A stretch of 64,000 nucleotides of DNA from UMGS1387 sp045539625. GTDB lineage: Bacteria; Bacillota; Clostridia; Oscillospirales; CAG-382. Below the pieces are notes generated by a model. The model did not search any database. It was not told where the DNA came from and saw nothing but the letters and a program-made list of their open reading frames with translations. Each line of letters starts with the position of its first letter. Positions within the stretch are counted from its first letter, which is position 1. This document shows positions 1-7,918 of the stretch, in pieces. The position numbers were made by a program, and so were the translations under genes. The stretch spans positions 22,785-86,784 of the forward strand of contig JAZQFS010000025.1 in NCBI GenBank assembly GCA_045539625.1, given 5' to 3'.

Positions 1-873
1 TTCGGAAAATGTCTTTACATTGCCAACGAAAAGCAGGAAATGCGGGTAACTGTTGACATAGGTCCTCGAATCATCAGCTACAATCTTTGCGGTAAGGGCA
101 ACATGATGTTTGTCGATACAGACCGTCTTTCAATGCGTGACAATGACGAATTCAAGGCTGTCTACGGCAAAGACAAGGCATGGTACATTTACGGCGGTCA
201 CCGCTTTTGGGTAAGCCCCGAGGAGTACCCCGTCACATATTATCCCGACAATGACAAGGTTGATTACAAGATAGAGGGAAATGTATTTACCTTTACTCCG
301 CCCGTTCAGGAAGTCACAGGCTGGCAGGAAGTTTTACAGATTACCTTCCACGAAACCGAAGCAAAGGCAGATGTGCTTCACATACTCACAAACACCTCGG
401 ACAAAGAAAAATGCGGTTCAATATGGGCACTTTCCGTAACGGCGGCAGGCGGCAGAGTTTTCCAGAGAATGGCACAGGAGGACACAGGTCTTCTTTCCAA
501 CAGAAACCTCATTCTGTGGCCTTACAACAATATGACAGACAAGCGTTTTTATATGGACGACGAGTTCATCGCTTTGGCTCAGGACAGCAACGCCGAAAAG
601 CCCTTTAAAATCGGAACCAACAACACGGACGGAAGTGTGCTTTGTTTAAACAACGGCACGGTATTTAAAAAGGAATTCACTTACCTTCACGGTGAACAGT
701 ACCCCGATTACGGCTGTTCAACAGAGGTGTTCACCAACGACTTTATGCTTGAAATGGAAACCCTTTCTCCCCTTTACCGACTTAAAAGCGGTGAGAAAGC
801 CGAGCACCTTGAAAAGTGGTCACTTACGCCCTGCAGCTCCGACAAGCTTGAAGATGTTGTGAAATATCTGTAA
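1..873 (+). CDS. Galactose-mutarotase-like sugar-binding protein, 5' end outside window
   Basis: The reading frame is open from the first base, so the start lies to the left of the window; at least 290 residues are present before the TAA. The protein is rich in beta strands and aromatic residues, with runs such as GGHRFWVSPEE and SIWALSVTAAGG. These suggest a galactose-mutarotase/aldose-epimerase-like beta-sandwich of the kind found in uncharacterised sugar-binding proteins. I cannot point to a catalytic His/Glu pair with confidence. It precedes a sugar-ABC ATPase and a carbohydrate operon, which fits a role in carbohydrate metabolism. An internal ATG at 40 is not needed as a start because coding continues upstream of it. 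Confidence 0.6.
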   Translation, partial: FGKCLYIANEKQEMRVTVDIGPRIISYNLCGKGNMMFVDTDRLSMRDNDEFKAVYGKDKAWYIYGGHRFWVSPEEYPVTYYPDNDKVDYKIEGNVFTFTPPVQEVTGWQEVLQITFHETEAKADVLHILTNTSDKEKCGSIWALSVTAAGGRVFQRMAQEDTGLLSNRNLILWPYNNMTDKRFYMDDEFIALAQDSNAEKPFKIGTNNTDGSVLCLNNGTVFKKEFTYLHGEQYPDYGCSTEVFTNDFMLEMETLSPLYRLKSGEKAEHLEKWSLTPCSSDKLEDVVKYL

Positions 874-1118
874 TTATTTGTAAAAAAATGTAACATTAGG
901 GTATTTTCAGCAAAAAGTTGTCTCGTGATTTCGCTATTATGCTCTCGTATTCTCTCGTTTTCGTGCTTTATTGTGAAATGTGCACAAGTCAGAGCGTAAA
1001 TTTTTGGATAATAAACATCTTTTCTTTTTCATAAATATTTGTTATTATAGTATATGTTAAAATAAAAAGTGCGATAAATCGCAGTATATGTGTTTACTAT
1101 TAGGAGGTTATAAACAAA
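874..1118. other. 245-bp intergenic region, no gene seen
   Basis: AT-rich spacer between two plus-strand genes. I see no strong terminator after the first gene and no clear pair of -35/-10 boxes. TATA-rich stretches near 1045-1065 could hold the ugpC promoter. A small GCGATAAATCGC hairpin lies near 1071-1082, and an AGGAGG ribosome site is at 1102. Confidence 0.5.
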
Positions 1119-2234
1119 ATGGCAAGTGTATCACTCAAGCACATTTTCAAGAGATATCCCGGCGGCGTTACAGCTGTAAGCGATTTCTGCTTGGAAATCA
1201 AGGACAAAGAATTCATCATCCTCGTTGGTCCTTCCGGATGCGGTAAGTCCACAACTCTTCGTATGATCGCAGGTCTTGAAGAAATCACAGAGGGCGAGCT
1301 TTACATCGGCGACAGAATCGTTAATGACGTTGCTCCTAAGGACAGAGATATTGCGATGGTTTTCCAGAACTACGCTCTTTATCCTCATATGTCCGTATTT
1401 GAAAACATGGCTTTCGGCTTAAAGCTCAGAAAGACTCCCAAGGAAGAAATCAAGAGAAGAGTTGAAGAAGCAGGACGTATTCTCGACATCAGCCACCTTC
1501 TCGACAGAAAGCCTAAGGCTCTTTCCGGTGGTCAGAGACAGAGAGTTGCTCTCGGTCGTGCCATCGTTCGTGAACCTAAGGTATTCCTTCTTGACGAACC
1601 TCTCTCAAACCTGGACGCAAAGCTTCGTGCTGCCATGAGAACAGAGATTACAAAGCTTCACAAGAAGCTGGGTACAACATTTATCTACGTAACACATGAC
1701 CAGGTAGAAGCTATGACAATGGCTTCCAGAATCGTTGTTATGAAGGACGGTCTTATCCAGCAGGTTGATACTCCTCAGAACCTTTACGATCTGCCCTGCA
1801 ATGTATTCGTAGCAGGCTTTATCGGAACTCCTCAGATGAACTTCATCAATGCTGAAGTACTTAAGGAAGGAGACGACCTTTACGTTAAGTTTGAAAACTG
1901 CAAGTTCAAGCTTCCCTCCGAAAAGGCACAGAACGAAGACCTTCAGAACTACATCGGCAAGGAAGTTATCCTTGGTATCAGACCTGAATGTATCCACGAC
2001 GAGCCTATGTACCTCTCTTCCCTTGAAGACTGGACAACAGAGGTTGCTGTTGACGTTACAGAACTTATGGGTGCTGAAATTTACCTCTACCTTACACTTG
2101 GCGAAGAAACCAACCTTATCGCAAGAGTTTCTTCCAGAAGCAAGGCTAAGAGCGGCGACAAGATTCAGGTTGCTTTCGATATTGCTCACGCACACATCTT
2201 CGACAAGGAAACTGAAAAGTGCATCGTTCACTAA
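1119..2234 (+). CDS. ugpC: Sugar ABC transporter ATP-binding protein, UgpC/MsmK/MalK type
   Basis: Cytoplasmic ATPase (371 aa) that energises carbohydrate importers. Visible motifs in order are Walker A GPSGCGKSTT near residue 37, the Q-loop, the signature LSGGQRQRVALGRA, Walker B VFLLDEPLSNLD, the switch His in VTHDQ, and a C-terminal TOBE-like regulatory region of about 130 residues. Length and architecture match the MalK/MsmK family. An AGGAGG site lies 11 bases before ATG. No permease or solute-binding gene adjoins it, so it probably serves several importers encoded elsewhere, as MsmK does in streptococci (inference). A hairpin terminator follows it, so it appears to be transcribed alone. 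Confidence 0.93.
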   Translation: MASVSLKHIFKRYPGGVTAVSDFCLEIKDKEFIILVGPSGCGKSTTLRMIAGLEEITEGELYIGDRIVNDVAPKDRDIAMVFQNYALYPHMSVFENMAFGLKLRKTPKEEIKRRVEEAGRILDISHLLDRKPKALSGGQRQRVALGRAIVREPKVFLLDEPLSNLDAKLRAAMRTEITKLHKKLGTTFIYVTHDQVEAMTMASRIVVMKDGLIQQVDTPQNLYDLPCNVFVAGFIGTPQMNFINAEVLKEGDDLYVKFENCKFKLPSEKAQNEDLQNYIGKEVILGIRPECIHDEPMYLSSLEDWTTEVAVDVTELMGAEIYLYLTLGEETNLIARVSSRSKAKSGDKIQVAFDIAHAHIFDKETEKCIVH

Positions 2235-2252
2235 TTTAGCAAGAACCTATTT

Positions 2253-2280
2253 CAGACCGCCTACACGGCGGTCTGTTTAA
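2253..2280 (+). terminator. Intrinsic terminator of ugpC
   Basis: A perfect 9-bp stem (CAGACCGCC with GGCGGTCTG, loop TACAC) is followed by a weak T-rich tail. Confidence 0.75.
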
Positions 2281-2307
2281 TTATTACAGCAATAAAAAGG
2301 AGATTAT

Positions 2308-2787
2308 ATGTTCAGAGAGCTTACAAGAAAAAACAAACAGCTTTACAGAGAAGACTGCATACGCATATTAAAGGAAGAAAAGCGCGGCGTGCTGTCTGTC
2401 AACGGCGATGACGGCTATCCTTACGGAAGTCCCATGAATCACTTTTACAACAGCGAGGACGGCAACATTTACTTTCATTGCGGAAAACAACAGGGACACA
2501 GGCTCGATGCCCTTGCCAAAGACAGCAAGGTCTGTTTCTGCGTTACCGACAGCGGTACAAAAGAGGACGGCGATTGGGCACTTACCTTTAACAGTGTTAT
2601 AGTTTTCGGCAAGGTAAGAATCATAGACGATGCAAAAAAGGTTGAGAATATTTCCGCAAAGCTGTGCCGCAAGTTTACACAGGACGAAAAGTACATCAAA
2701 GAAGAAATAGACAAGCACCTGAAAAACACTCTTCTTCTGCAGCTCAGTCCCGAACACATCTGCGGCAAGAAAGTGGTGGAATCGTAA
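2308..2787 (+). CDS. Pyridoxamine 5'-phosphate oxidase-fold flavoprotein (NimA-like)
   Basis: 159-aa protein of the split-barrel FMN-binding family. The N-terminal run RGVLSVNGDDGYPYGSPMN, then IYFHCGKQQGHRLDAL, is the usual signature of the nitroimidazole-resistance (NimA)/PNPOx-like group. The product is probably a cytoplasmic flavin- or heme-dependent reductase with unknown substrate. The ATG follows AAGGAG by 7 bases. It sits alone between a terminator and the next promoter. Resistance to nitroimidazoles cannot be inferred from sequence alone. Confidence 0.82.
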   Translation: MFRELTRKNKQLYREDCIRILKEEKRGVLSVNGDDGYPYGSPMNHFYNSEDGNIYFHCGKQQGHRLDALAKDSKVCFCVTDSGTKEDGDWALTFNSVIVFGKVRIIDDAKKVENISAKLCRKFTQDEKYIKEEIDKHLKNTLLLQLSPEHICGKKVVES

Positions 2788-2821
2788 TTTCAAGTATCCT
2801 GCCATTATTCACAAAATCTAC

Positions 2822-2850
2822 TTGAATATGATTACATTATATACTAAAAT
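2822..2850 (+). promoter_or_regulatory. Promoter for apgM
   Basis: TTGAAT, 17-bp spacer, TAAAAT; about 34 bases before the start codon. Confidence 0.65.
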
Positions 2851-2883
2851 ATTGCTGTAAATTTTATATCAAAGGTGAAGAAA

Positions 2884-4113
2884 ATGAAATACATAATCAT
2901 CATAGGCGACGGAATGGCTGACTACAACATTCCCGAACTCGGAGGCAAAACTCCTCTCATGGTGGCAAAAAAGCCACGAATGGACTATATGGCATCCCAC
3001 GGCGTTGTTGGCTACAGTGCAAATGTTCCCGAAGGAATGGTTCCCGAAAGCGACACGGCAAATCTCGCCATTATGGGTTACGATCCCAAGATTTATTCCA
3101 AGGGCCGTTCCCCGCTTGAGGCGCTGAGCATGGGCATCGACATGGCTGAAAACGAAACAGCTTACAGAATCAACACTGTTGCCCTTACAGAAAACGACTG
3201 TACTTATGAAGAGCAGGTTATTCTCGACCATTCGGCCGACGAAATCTCAACCGAGGAGTCCACAATTCTTGTAAATGCACTGCAGGAAGCTATGGGTGAC
3301 GAATTCAAAACATATCACCCCGGCATCAGCTACAGACACTGTCTTATCTGGAAGGACGCACCCGAAACAATGGACTTTGCACGTCCCCACGACCACCTCG
3401 GCAAGGTCATCAAGGACTATCTTCCCTCAGGCGAGGTTGGTGCGCCTTACCTTGAAATCATGAAAAAAAGCTACGAAATTCTCAAGAATCACCCCGTTAA
3501 CCTTAAGCGTAAGGCTGAAGGCAAAAAGCCTGCAAACTCTCTTTGGATATGGAGCCCGGGTAAAAAGCCGCAGCTCAGTTCATTTACCGAAAAGTACGGC
3601 AAAAAGGCGGCTGTTATCTCGGCGGTTGACCTTATTAAGGGTATAGGCAAGTGTGCAGGTATGGACGTAATTGACGTTGAAGGTGCAACAGGAAATGTTC
3701 ACACAAACTTTGACGGCAAGGCTCAGGCGGCTGTTAAAGCTCTCAGAGACGGTGCTGATTTTGTGTATGTTCACGTTGAAGCTCCCGACGAATGCGGTCA
3801 CAGAGCAGAGCTGGAAAACAAGGTGCTTTCCATCGAGCTTATCGATAAAAAAATCATCGGTTACATTGAGGACGAGCTGAAGAAGGACGGCGAAGACTAC
3901 CGCTTCCTCATTCTTCCCGACCACCCCACACCAATTGCTCTTCGTACACACACTATGGACCCTGTTCCGTACATCATGTACGACAGCACCAAGGAGGTCG
4001 ACAACTCCGTTATTTCCTACGACGAAAAGTTCGGCTACGGAGACGGCGAAGTGAAGGCAAACCTCAAGTCTTATGACAAGGGTTACACAATGATTGACGA
4101 TTTCTTTGCATAA
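2884..4113 (+). CDS. apgM: 2,3-bisphosphoglycerate-independent phosphoglycerate mutase, ApgM family
   Basis: Interconverts 3- and 2-phosphoglycerate in glycolysis without the bisphosphate cofactor (409 aa). It belongs to the alkaline-phosphatase-like ApgM branch: the N-terminal metal site IIIGDGMAD, the phosphoacceptor Ser region PESDTANLAIMGYDP, and C-terminal metal ligands in HVEAPDECGH and LPDHPTPI are all visible. I chose ATG at 2884 because AAAGGTG lies 7 bases upstream; an in-frame GTG at 2875 overlaps that ribosome site. Own promoter at 2822 and strong terminator at 4131, so monocistronic. Confidence 0.93.
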   Translation: MKYIIIIGDGMADYNIPELGGKTPLMVAKKPRMDYMASHGVVGYSANVPEGMVPESDTANLAIMGYDPKIYSKGRSPLEALSMGIDMAENETAYRINTVALTENDCTYEEQVILDHSADEISTEESTILVNALQEAMGDEFKTYHPGISYRHCLIWKDAPETMDFARPHDHLGKVIKDYLPSGEVGAPYLEIMKKSYEILKNHPVNLKRKAEGKKPANSLWIWSPGKKPQLSSFTEKYGKKAAVISAVDLIKGIGKCAGMDVIDVEGATGNVHTNFDGKAQAAVKALRDGADFVYVHVEAPDECGHRAELENKVLSIELIDKKIIGYIEDELKKDGEDYRFLILPDHPTPIALRTHTMDPVPYIMYDSTKEVDNSVISYDEKFGYGDGEVKANLKSYDKGYTMIDDFFA

Positions 4114-4130
4114 TAACGTTGATATTTTTA

Positions 4131-4160
4131 CAGAGTTGCAGTTTGCAGCTCTGTTTTTTT
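4131..4160 (+). terminator. Intrinsic terminator of apgM
   Basis: 10-bp stem (CAGAGTTGCA with TGCAGCTCTG, one G-T pair), 3-base loop, then seven T. Confidence 0.9.
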
Positions 4161-4184
4161 ATAGCACTTTTATTATATTTTTAC

Positions 4185-4213
4185 TTGACAAAACACTTTT
4201 GATAATGTATAAT
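4185..4213 (+). promoter_or_regulatory. Consensus promoter of the carbohydrate operon
   Basis: Perfect TTGACA, 17-bp spacer, perfect TATAAT; 41 bases before the start codon of the epimerase-like gene. Likely drives the genes through 10960. Confidence 0.9.
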
Positions 4214-4254
4214 TAAGTTAACCGAATTAACAAATGATACAAGGAGGATTATAT

Positions 4255-5127
4255 ATGCTTTACACTTTAAAAAACGGTACACTCACTGTAGAAATATCTG
4301 ACATGGGTGCCGAGATTATGTCTGTTAAAAAGGACGGAGTTGAATACATCTGGCAAAGAGACAAAAAGTACTGGGCAAGCTGCACTCCCATTATGTTTCC
4401 CGTATGCGGAAGACTTTTCGGCTTTAAATACACCTACAAGGGCAAGGAATATGCCATGGAAAACCACGGCTTTATCAGAAAAACCGTGATGGACGTCAAG
4501 GAAAAAACAGACGATTCCATTGTTTTCGCCTTCAGTGCAAACGAGGACAGCTTAAAACAGTACCCCTTTATGTTTGACATTGAGATTTCCTACCGTCTTG
4601 ACGAAAATAACCTTTATTCCGAAATTTACGTCAAGAACACAGGCAATGACATTCTCCCCTTTGCACCCGGTGCACATCCGGGCTTCTGCGTACCGATAGA
4701 CGGCAAGGGTGAATTTTCCGACTACTACATTGAATTTGAAGAGGGCGTAAATCCCGACCATATGATTTTCACCCCAACCTGCTATCAGACAGGTCTCAAG
4801 AAGGCGTTGAAGCTGGAAAGCGGCTACAGGCTTCCCCTTCACCACGATATGTTTGACAACGATGCCATTTTTATGTCAAGAGCAGGCAAAAAGGTGACAC
4901 TCAAATCCGATATTACTGACAGATACGTAACACTTTACTGTGCAGATTTCCCTTATCTCGGACTTTGGCATATGCCCAAAACCGATGCACCCTACGTTTG
5001 CATTGAGCCATGGAGTGGTCTTCCCTCTTATGACGGCGTAACAGACGATTTTTCCGACAGAAGCGATATGTTCCGTCTTGAAAAGGGCGGCAGCAAAACC
5101 GTTGGATATGCAATCTGCTTCGGTTAA
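4255..5127 (+). CDS. Aldose 1-epimerase family protein (LacX-like)
   Basis: 290-aa beta-sandwich protein of the aldose-1-epimerase superfamily, LacX branch. Typical segments are YIWQRDKKYWASCTPIMFP near the N terminus, then AMENHGFIRK, FAPGAHPGFCVP with the probable catalytic His, and CIEPWSGLPS at the C terminus. These proteins are thought to interconvert sugar or sugar-phosphate anomers; the substrate is not determinable here. AAGGAGG lies 6 bases before ATG 4255, which decides against an ATG at 4234. First gene of an operon with a HAD phosphatase, an uncharacterised protein, a PfkB kinase and an alpha-mannosidase. Confidence 0.88.
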   Translation: MLYTLKNGTLTVEISDMGAEIMSVKKDGVEYIWQRDKKYWASCTPIMFPVCGRLFGFKYTYKGKEYAMENHGFIRKTVMDVKEKTDDSIVFAFSANEDSLKQYPFMFDIEISYRLDENNLYSEIYVKNTGNDILPFAPGAHPGFCVPIDGKGEFSDYYIEFEEGVNPDHMIFTPTCYQTGLKKALKLESGYRLPLHHDMFDNDAIFMSRAGKKVTLKSDITDRYVTLYCADFPYLGLWHMPKTDAPYVCIEPWSGLPSYDGVTDDFSDRSDMFRLEKGGSKTVGYAICFG

Positions 5128-5157
5128 AACTAATATATACTGAAAGGGAACGATGAT

Positions 5158-5931
5158 ATGAAGATTTTATGCGAACATGAAAAGCTTGGCTCTCTTGATG
5201 CTGCGGTTTTTGATTTTGACGGAACACTTTCAAGCCTTAGAGCAGGTTGGGAAAAGGTTATGGAGCCTTTGATGGTTGAGCTTATCCCGGGCGACAAGGA
5301 CGAGGTTACACAGCTTGTAAGAAAATACATAGACGAATCAACAGGTATCCAGACCATCTTCCAGATGCGTTGGTTAAAGGAAGAGATTACCAAAAGAGGC
5401 GGCAACGCTCTTGACGAATGGGAATACAAGGACGAATACAACCGCCGTCTTATGATAGAGGTAGGCAGACGCAGACAGGCAATTCTCAGTGGCGAAGAAA
5501 AAGCGGAGCATTATCTTGTTCCGGGAGGCAAGGAATTTCTGGAGGAGCTTAAGAAAATGGGCGTCACAATGTACGCAGCAAGCGGTACAGATACTGTCGA
5601 TGTAAAGGCAGAAGCAGCGGTTCTCGGTCTTGACGGATATTTTTCGGAAATTGCAGGAGCTGAGAGAGGTACTGACGACTGCTCAAAAGAAGCAGTTCTC
5701 CGAAGACTTGTAAAGCCGGGCAAAAAGCTTCTTGTTGTAGGCGACGGCAAGGTTGAAATTGCACTTGGCAGAGAAGCAGGTGCACTTACTCTCGGCATTG
5801 CCAGCATGGACATTCCCGGTTGTGACAGCGACGAAATGAATGCCGACAAGTACAGAAGACTTGAAAATGCAGGCGCACACGCAATTATTCCTCATTTCGC
5901 TAATGTAAAGGAGATTTTATCATGGATTTAA
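5158..5931 (+). CDS. HAD-superfamily hydrolase
   Basis: 257-aa haloacid-dehalogenase-fold phosphatase. Motif I is VFDFDGTLS with nucleophile D19 and acid/base D21; motif II is MYAASGTD; the Lys and motif IV region is KKLLVVGDGKVEIALGREAG. In this family the aspartate forms a phospho-enzyme while hydrolysing small phosphate esters. The next genes include an RfaE1-like sugar kinase, so a sugar phosphate is a sensible guess. Its last 10 bases overlap the start of the next gene, which suggests translational coupling. Confidence 0.85.
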   Translation: MKILCEHEKLGSLDAAVFDFDGTLSSLRAGWEKVMEPLMVELIPGDKDEVTQLVRKYIDESTGIQTIFQMRWLKEEITKRGGNALDEWEYKDEYNRRLMIEVGRRRQAILSGEEKAEHYLVPGGKEFLEELKKMGVTMYAASGTDTVDVKAEAAVLGLDGYFSEIAGAERGTDDCSKEAVLRRLVKPGKKLLVVGDGKVEIALGREAGALTLGIASMDIPGCDSDEMNADKYRRLENAGAHAIIPHFANVKEILSWI

Positions 5932-6899
5932 GAAGAACTAAGGCTCTCGATTTTTCGGGACTTACACTTTATTCAGCCAAGGACAGACACAACCTTGTTA
6001 CAACAGGCAATATTATGACTCCGGGTGTTACAAAGACGGAAGAATTTGTGCACGAAGGCTTTGACGAGCTTGTGGAAAAAATTGTAAAGGCAAGAGAAAA
6101 CGGCAAGGAAGTAATTGTCAGCATAGGCGCACACGTTATCAAGTGCGGTCTTTCAAGATACCTCATTCAGCTTGCAAAGGACGGTTGGATTACTCACTTT
6201 GCAGGAAACGGTGCCTGCTCAATACACGACTTTGAGCTTGCAATGCTGGGCGGTACAAGTGAGCACGTACCTACTGCAATAGAGGACGGCTCCTTTGGTA
6301 TGTGGCAGGAAACCCTTCACAATATGAATACCGCCATTAACGAAGGTGCAAAGAAAGGCTACGGCTACGGCGAATCCCTTTACGAATATGTCAATGCTCA
6401 CCCCGAGCTTTTCCCCCACAAGGAGGACTGTGTATTCTGGAATATGCAAAAGCTTGACATTCCCGCAACATATCACATAGCTCTCGGCACTGACATTATT
6501 CACCAGTCCCCCGAATGTGAAATGGCAAACATCGGCTTCTGTTCAGGTGTGGACTTCAAGCGTTACTGCTACAGCATCTCCAAAATGGACGAGGGCGTAT
6601 TCCTCAACTTTGGCTCGGCGGTTATCGGCGCTGAGGTATTCTTAAAGGCGCTTTCCATTGCAAGAAACCTCGGCAACTCCAATTTCAACATCACAACCGC
6701 AAACTTCGACTTAAAGCCCTTAGGCGATTTCAGAAAGAAAATCGGCTACGAAGATCCCGACTACTACTACCGTCCCAGAAAGAACATTGTAAACCGCCCC
6801 GTATCCCGTGGCGGCTGGGGTATGCACTTTGTTGGTGACCATCAGGTGACAATTCCCTCACTTTACGAAAAGCTTTCCAAAATGGGAGGAAAAAAATAA
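5922..6899 (+). CDS. Uncharacterised conserved protein, possibly deoxyhypusine-synthase-like fold
   Basis: 325 aa, no signal peptide or membrane segment. Striking runs are IVSIGAHVIKCGLSRYL, THFAGNGACSIHDFELAMLGG, FGMWQET, GTDIIHQSP, LNFGSAVIGAEVFLKAL and HFVGDHQVTIPSL. They look like loops of a Rossmann-type nucleotide-binding fold. From memory, similar proteins exist in delta-proteobacteria and are sometimes labelled deoxyhypusine-synthase-like; I cannot confirm this, and the standard deoxyhypusine synthase motifs are not obvious. It overlaps the HAD gene by 10 bases and the PfkB gene by one base (TAATG), so the three products are made in step and probably share a pathway. Confidence 0.6.
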   Translation: MDLRRTKALDFSGLTLYSAKDRHNLVTTGNIMTPGVTKTEEFVHEGFDELVEKIVKARENGKEVIVSIGAHVIKCGLSRYLIQLAKDGWITHFAGNGACSIHDFELAMLGGTSEHVPTAIEDGSFGMWQETLHNMNTAINEGAKKGYGYGESLYEYVNAHPELFPHKEDCVFWNMQKLDIPATYHIALGTDIIHQSPECEMANIGFCSGVDFKRYCYSISKMDEGVFLNFGSAVIGAEVFLKALSIARNLGNSNFNITTANFDLKPLGDFRKKIGYEDPDYYYRPRKNIVNRPVSRGGWGMHFVGDHQVTIPSLYEKLSKMGGKK

Positions 6900-7888
6900 T
6901 GTTTGACCTTTCAAAGCTTGACGGCGTAAAAATCGCCATAATCGGCGACCTTGCCCTTGACATTTACTGGTACGCCGATATGAAAAAGAGCGAGCTTTCC
7001 CGTGAAACTCCCCATTATCCCCTGCCTGTAGTCCGTGAGGTTATGAGCCTTGGCGCAGGCGGAAATGTTGTTGCAAACGTTGCGGCTCTGAAGCCAAAAG
7101 AATTATACGTATGCGGAGTTTGCGGTGACGACTGGAGAGGCGACATTCTCAAGAAAAAGCTGTGTGAAATAGGTGCGGACACAAGCGGACTTTTTGTTGA
7201 AGAAGGTACATTTTCCTATGCTTACTGCAAACCTATGAGAATGGGTATATCCGACGTAATATACGAAGATCCAAGACTTGACTTTACAAGAACAGACAAA
7301 ATAAGCGAAAAAAGTGAAGAAAAAATTCTTGGCTGGCTTGACGAAATCAGCACAAAGGTTGACATTCTCTGCGTTGCCGACCAGTTTGTAAACGGTATTA
7401 TTACCGAAAAGGTGCTTAAAAAGATTTGTACCCTTAACACACGTGTTATTGTTGACAGCAGATACAGAGCAGGCTTTTACAATCTAAAGAACGGTATTCT
7501 AAAACCCAACGAGGACGAGTGCAGATATGCTCTTACAAAGCTTGGCATTGCCGTTCCCGACGGTGACGAAGAGCTTGGCAAGGCACTCTCGGCTGCAACA
7601 GGTGCAGACGTGCTTTTAACAAGAGGCGAAAAAGGCAGTATGTACATTTCGGCAAAGGGTGAATCTACCGTCATCACGCCTGCACTCAAAATTGAAGGTC
7701 CCATTGACATCTGCGGTGCAGGAGACTCGTCAATATCCGCCTTTTCATGTTGTATTGCAGCAGGTGCAAAGCCTTTTGAGGCAGCCGAGATTGCAGGACT
7801 TGCGTCAGGTGTTACGATTCAGAAAATCGCAACAACAGGTACTGCAACAAGAGAAGAAATTACAGAGCTATACAAAAAATTCTTTTAA
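6899..7888 (+). CDS. PfkB-family carbohydrate kinase, RfaE1/HldE-like
   Basis: 329-aa ribokinase-fold kinase. The N-terminal strand IAIIGDLALDIYWY, glycine-rich GAGGNVVANVAAL and the C-terminal GAGDSS motif with the catalytic Asp are all present. The layout resembles the kinase half of heptose-phosphate enzyme HldE (RfaE domain I). The sugar is unknown. The start codon overlaps the previous stop (TAATG). The ATP site carries CGAGDSS rather than the more common TGAGD, a mild variation. Together with the HAD phosphatase and the protein between them, it may form a sugar-phosphate modification route. Confidence 0.85.
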   Translation: MFDLSKLDGVKIAIIGDLALDIYWYADMKKSELSRETPHYPLPVVREVMSLGAGGNVVANVAALKPKELYVCGVCGDDWRGDILKKKLCEIGADTSGLFVEEGTFSYAYCKPMRMGISDVIYEDPRLDFTRTDKISEKSEEKILGWLDEISTKVDILCVADQFVNGIITEKVLKKICTLNTRVIVDSRYRAGFYNLKNGILKPNEDECRYALTKLGIAVPDGDEELGKALSAATGADVLLTRGEKGSMYISAKGESTVITPALKIEGPIDICGAGDSSISAFSCCIAAGAKPFEAAEIAGLASGVTIQKIATTGTATREEITELYKKFF

Positions 7889-7918
7889 GTTTTATTATAA
7901 CCGACGGAGGAAACCACC

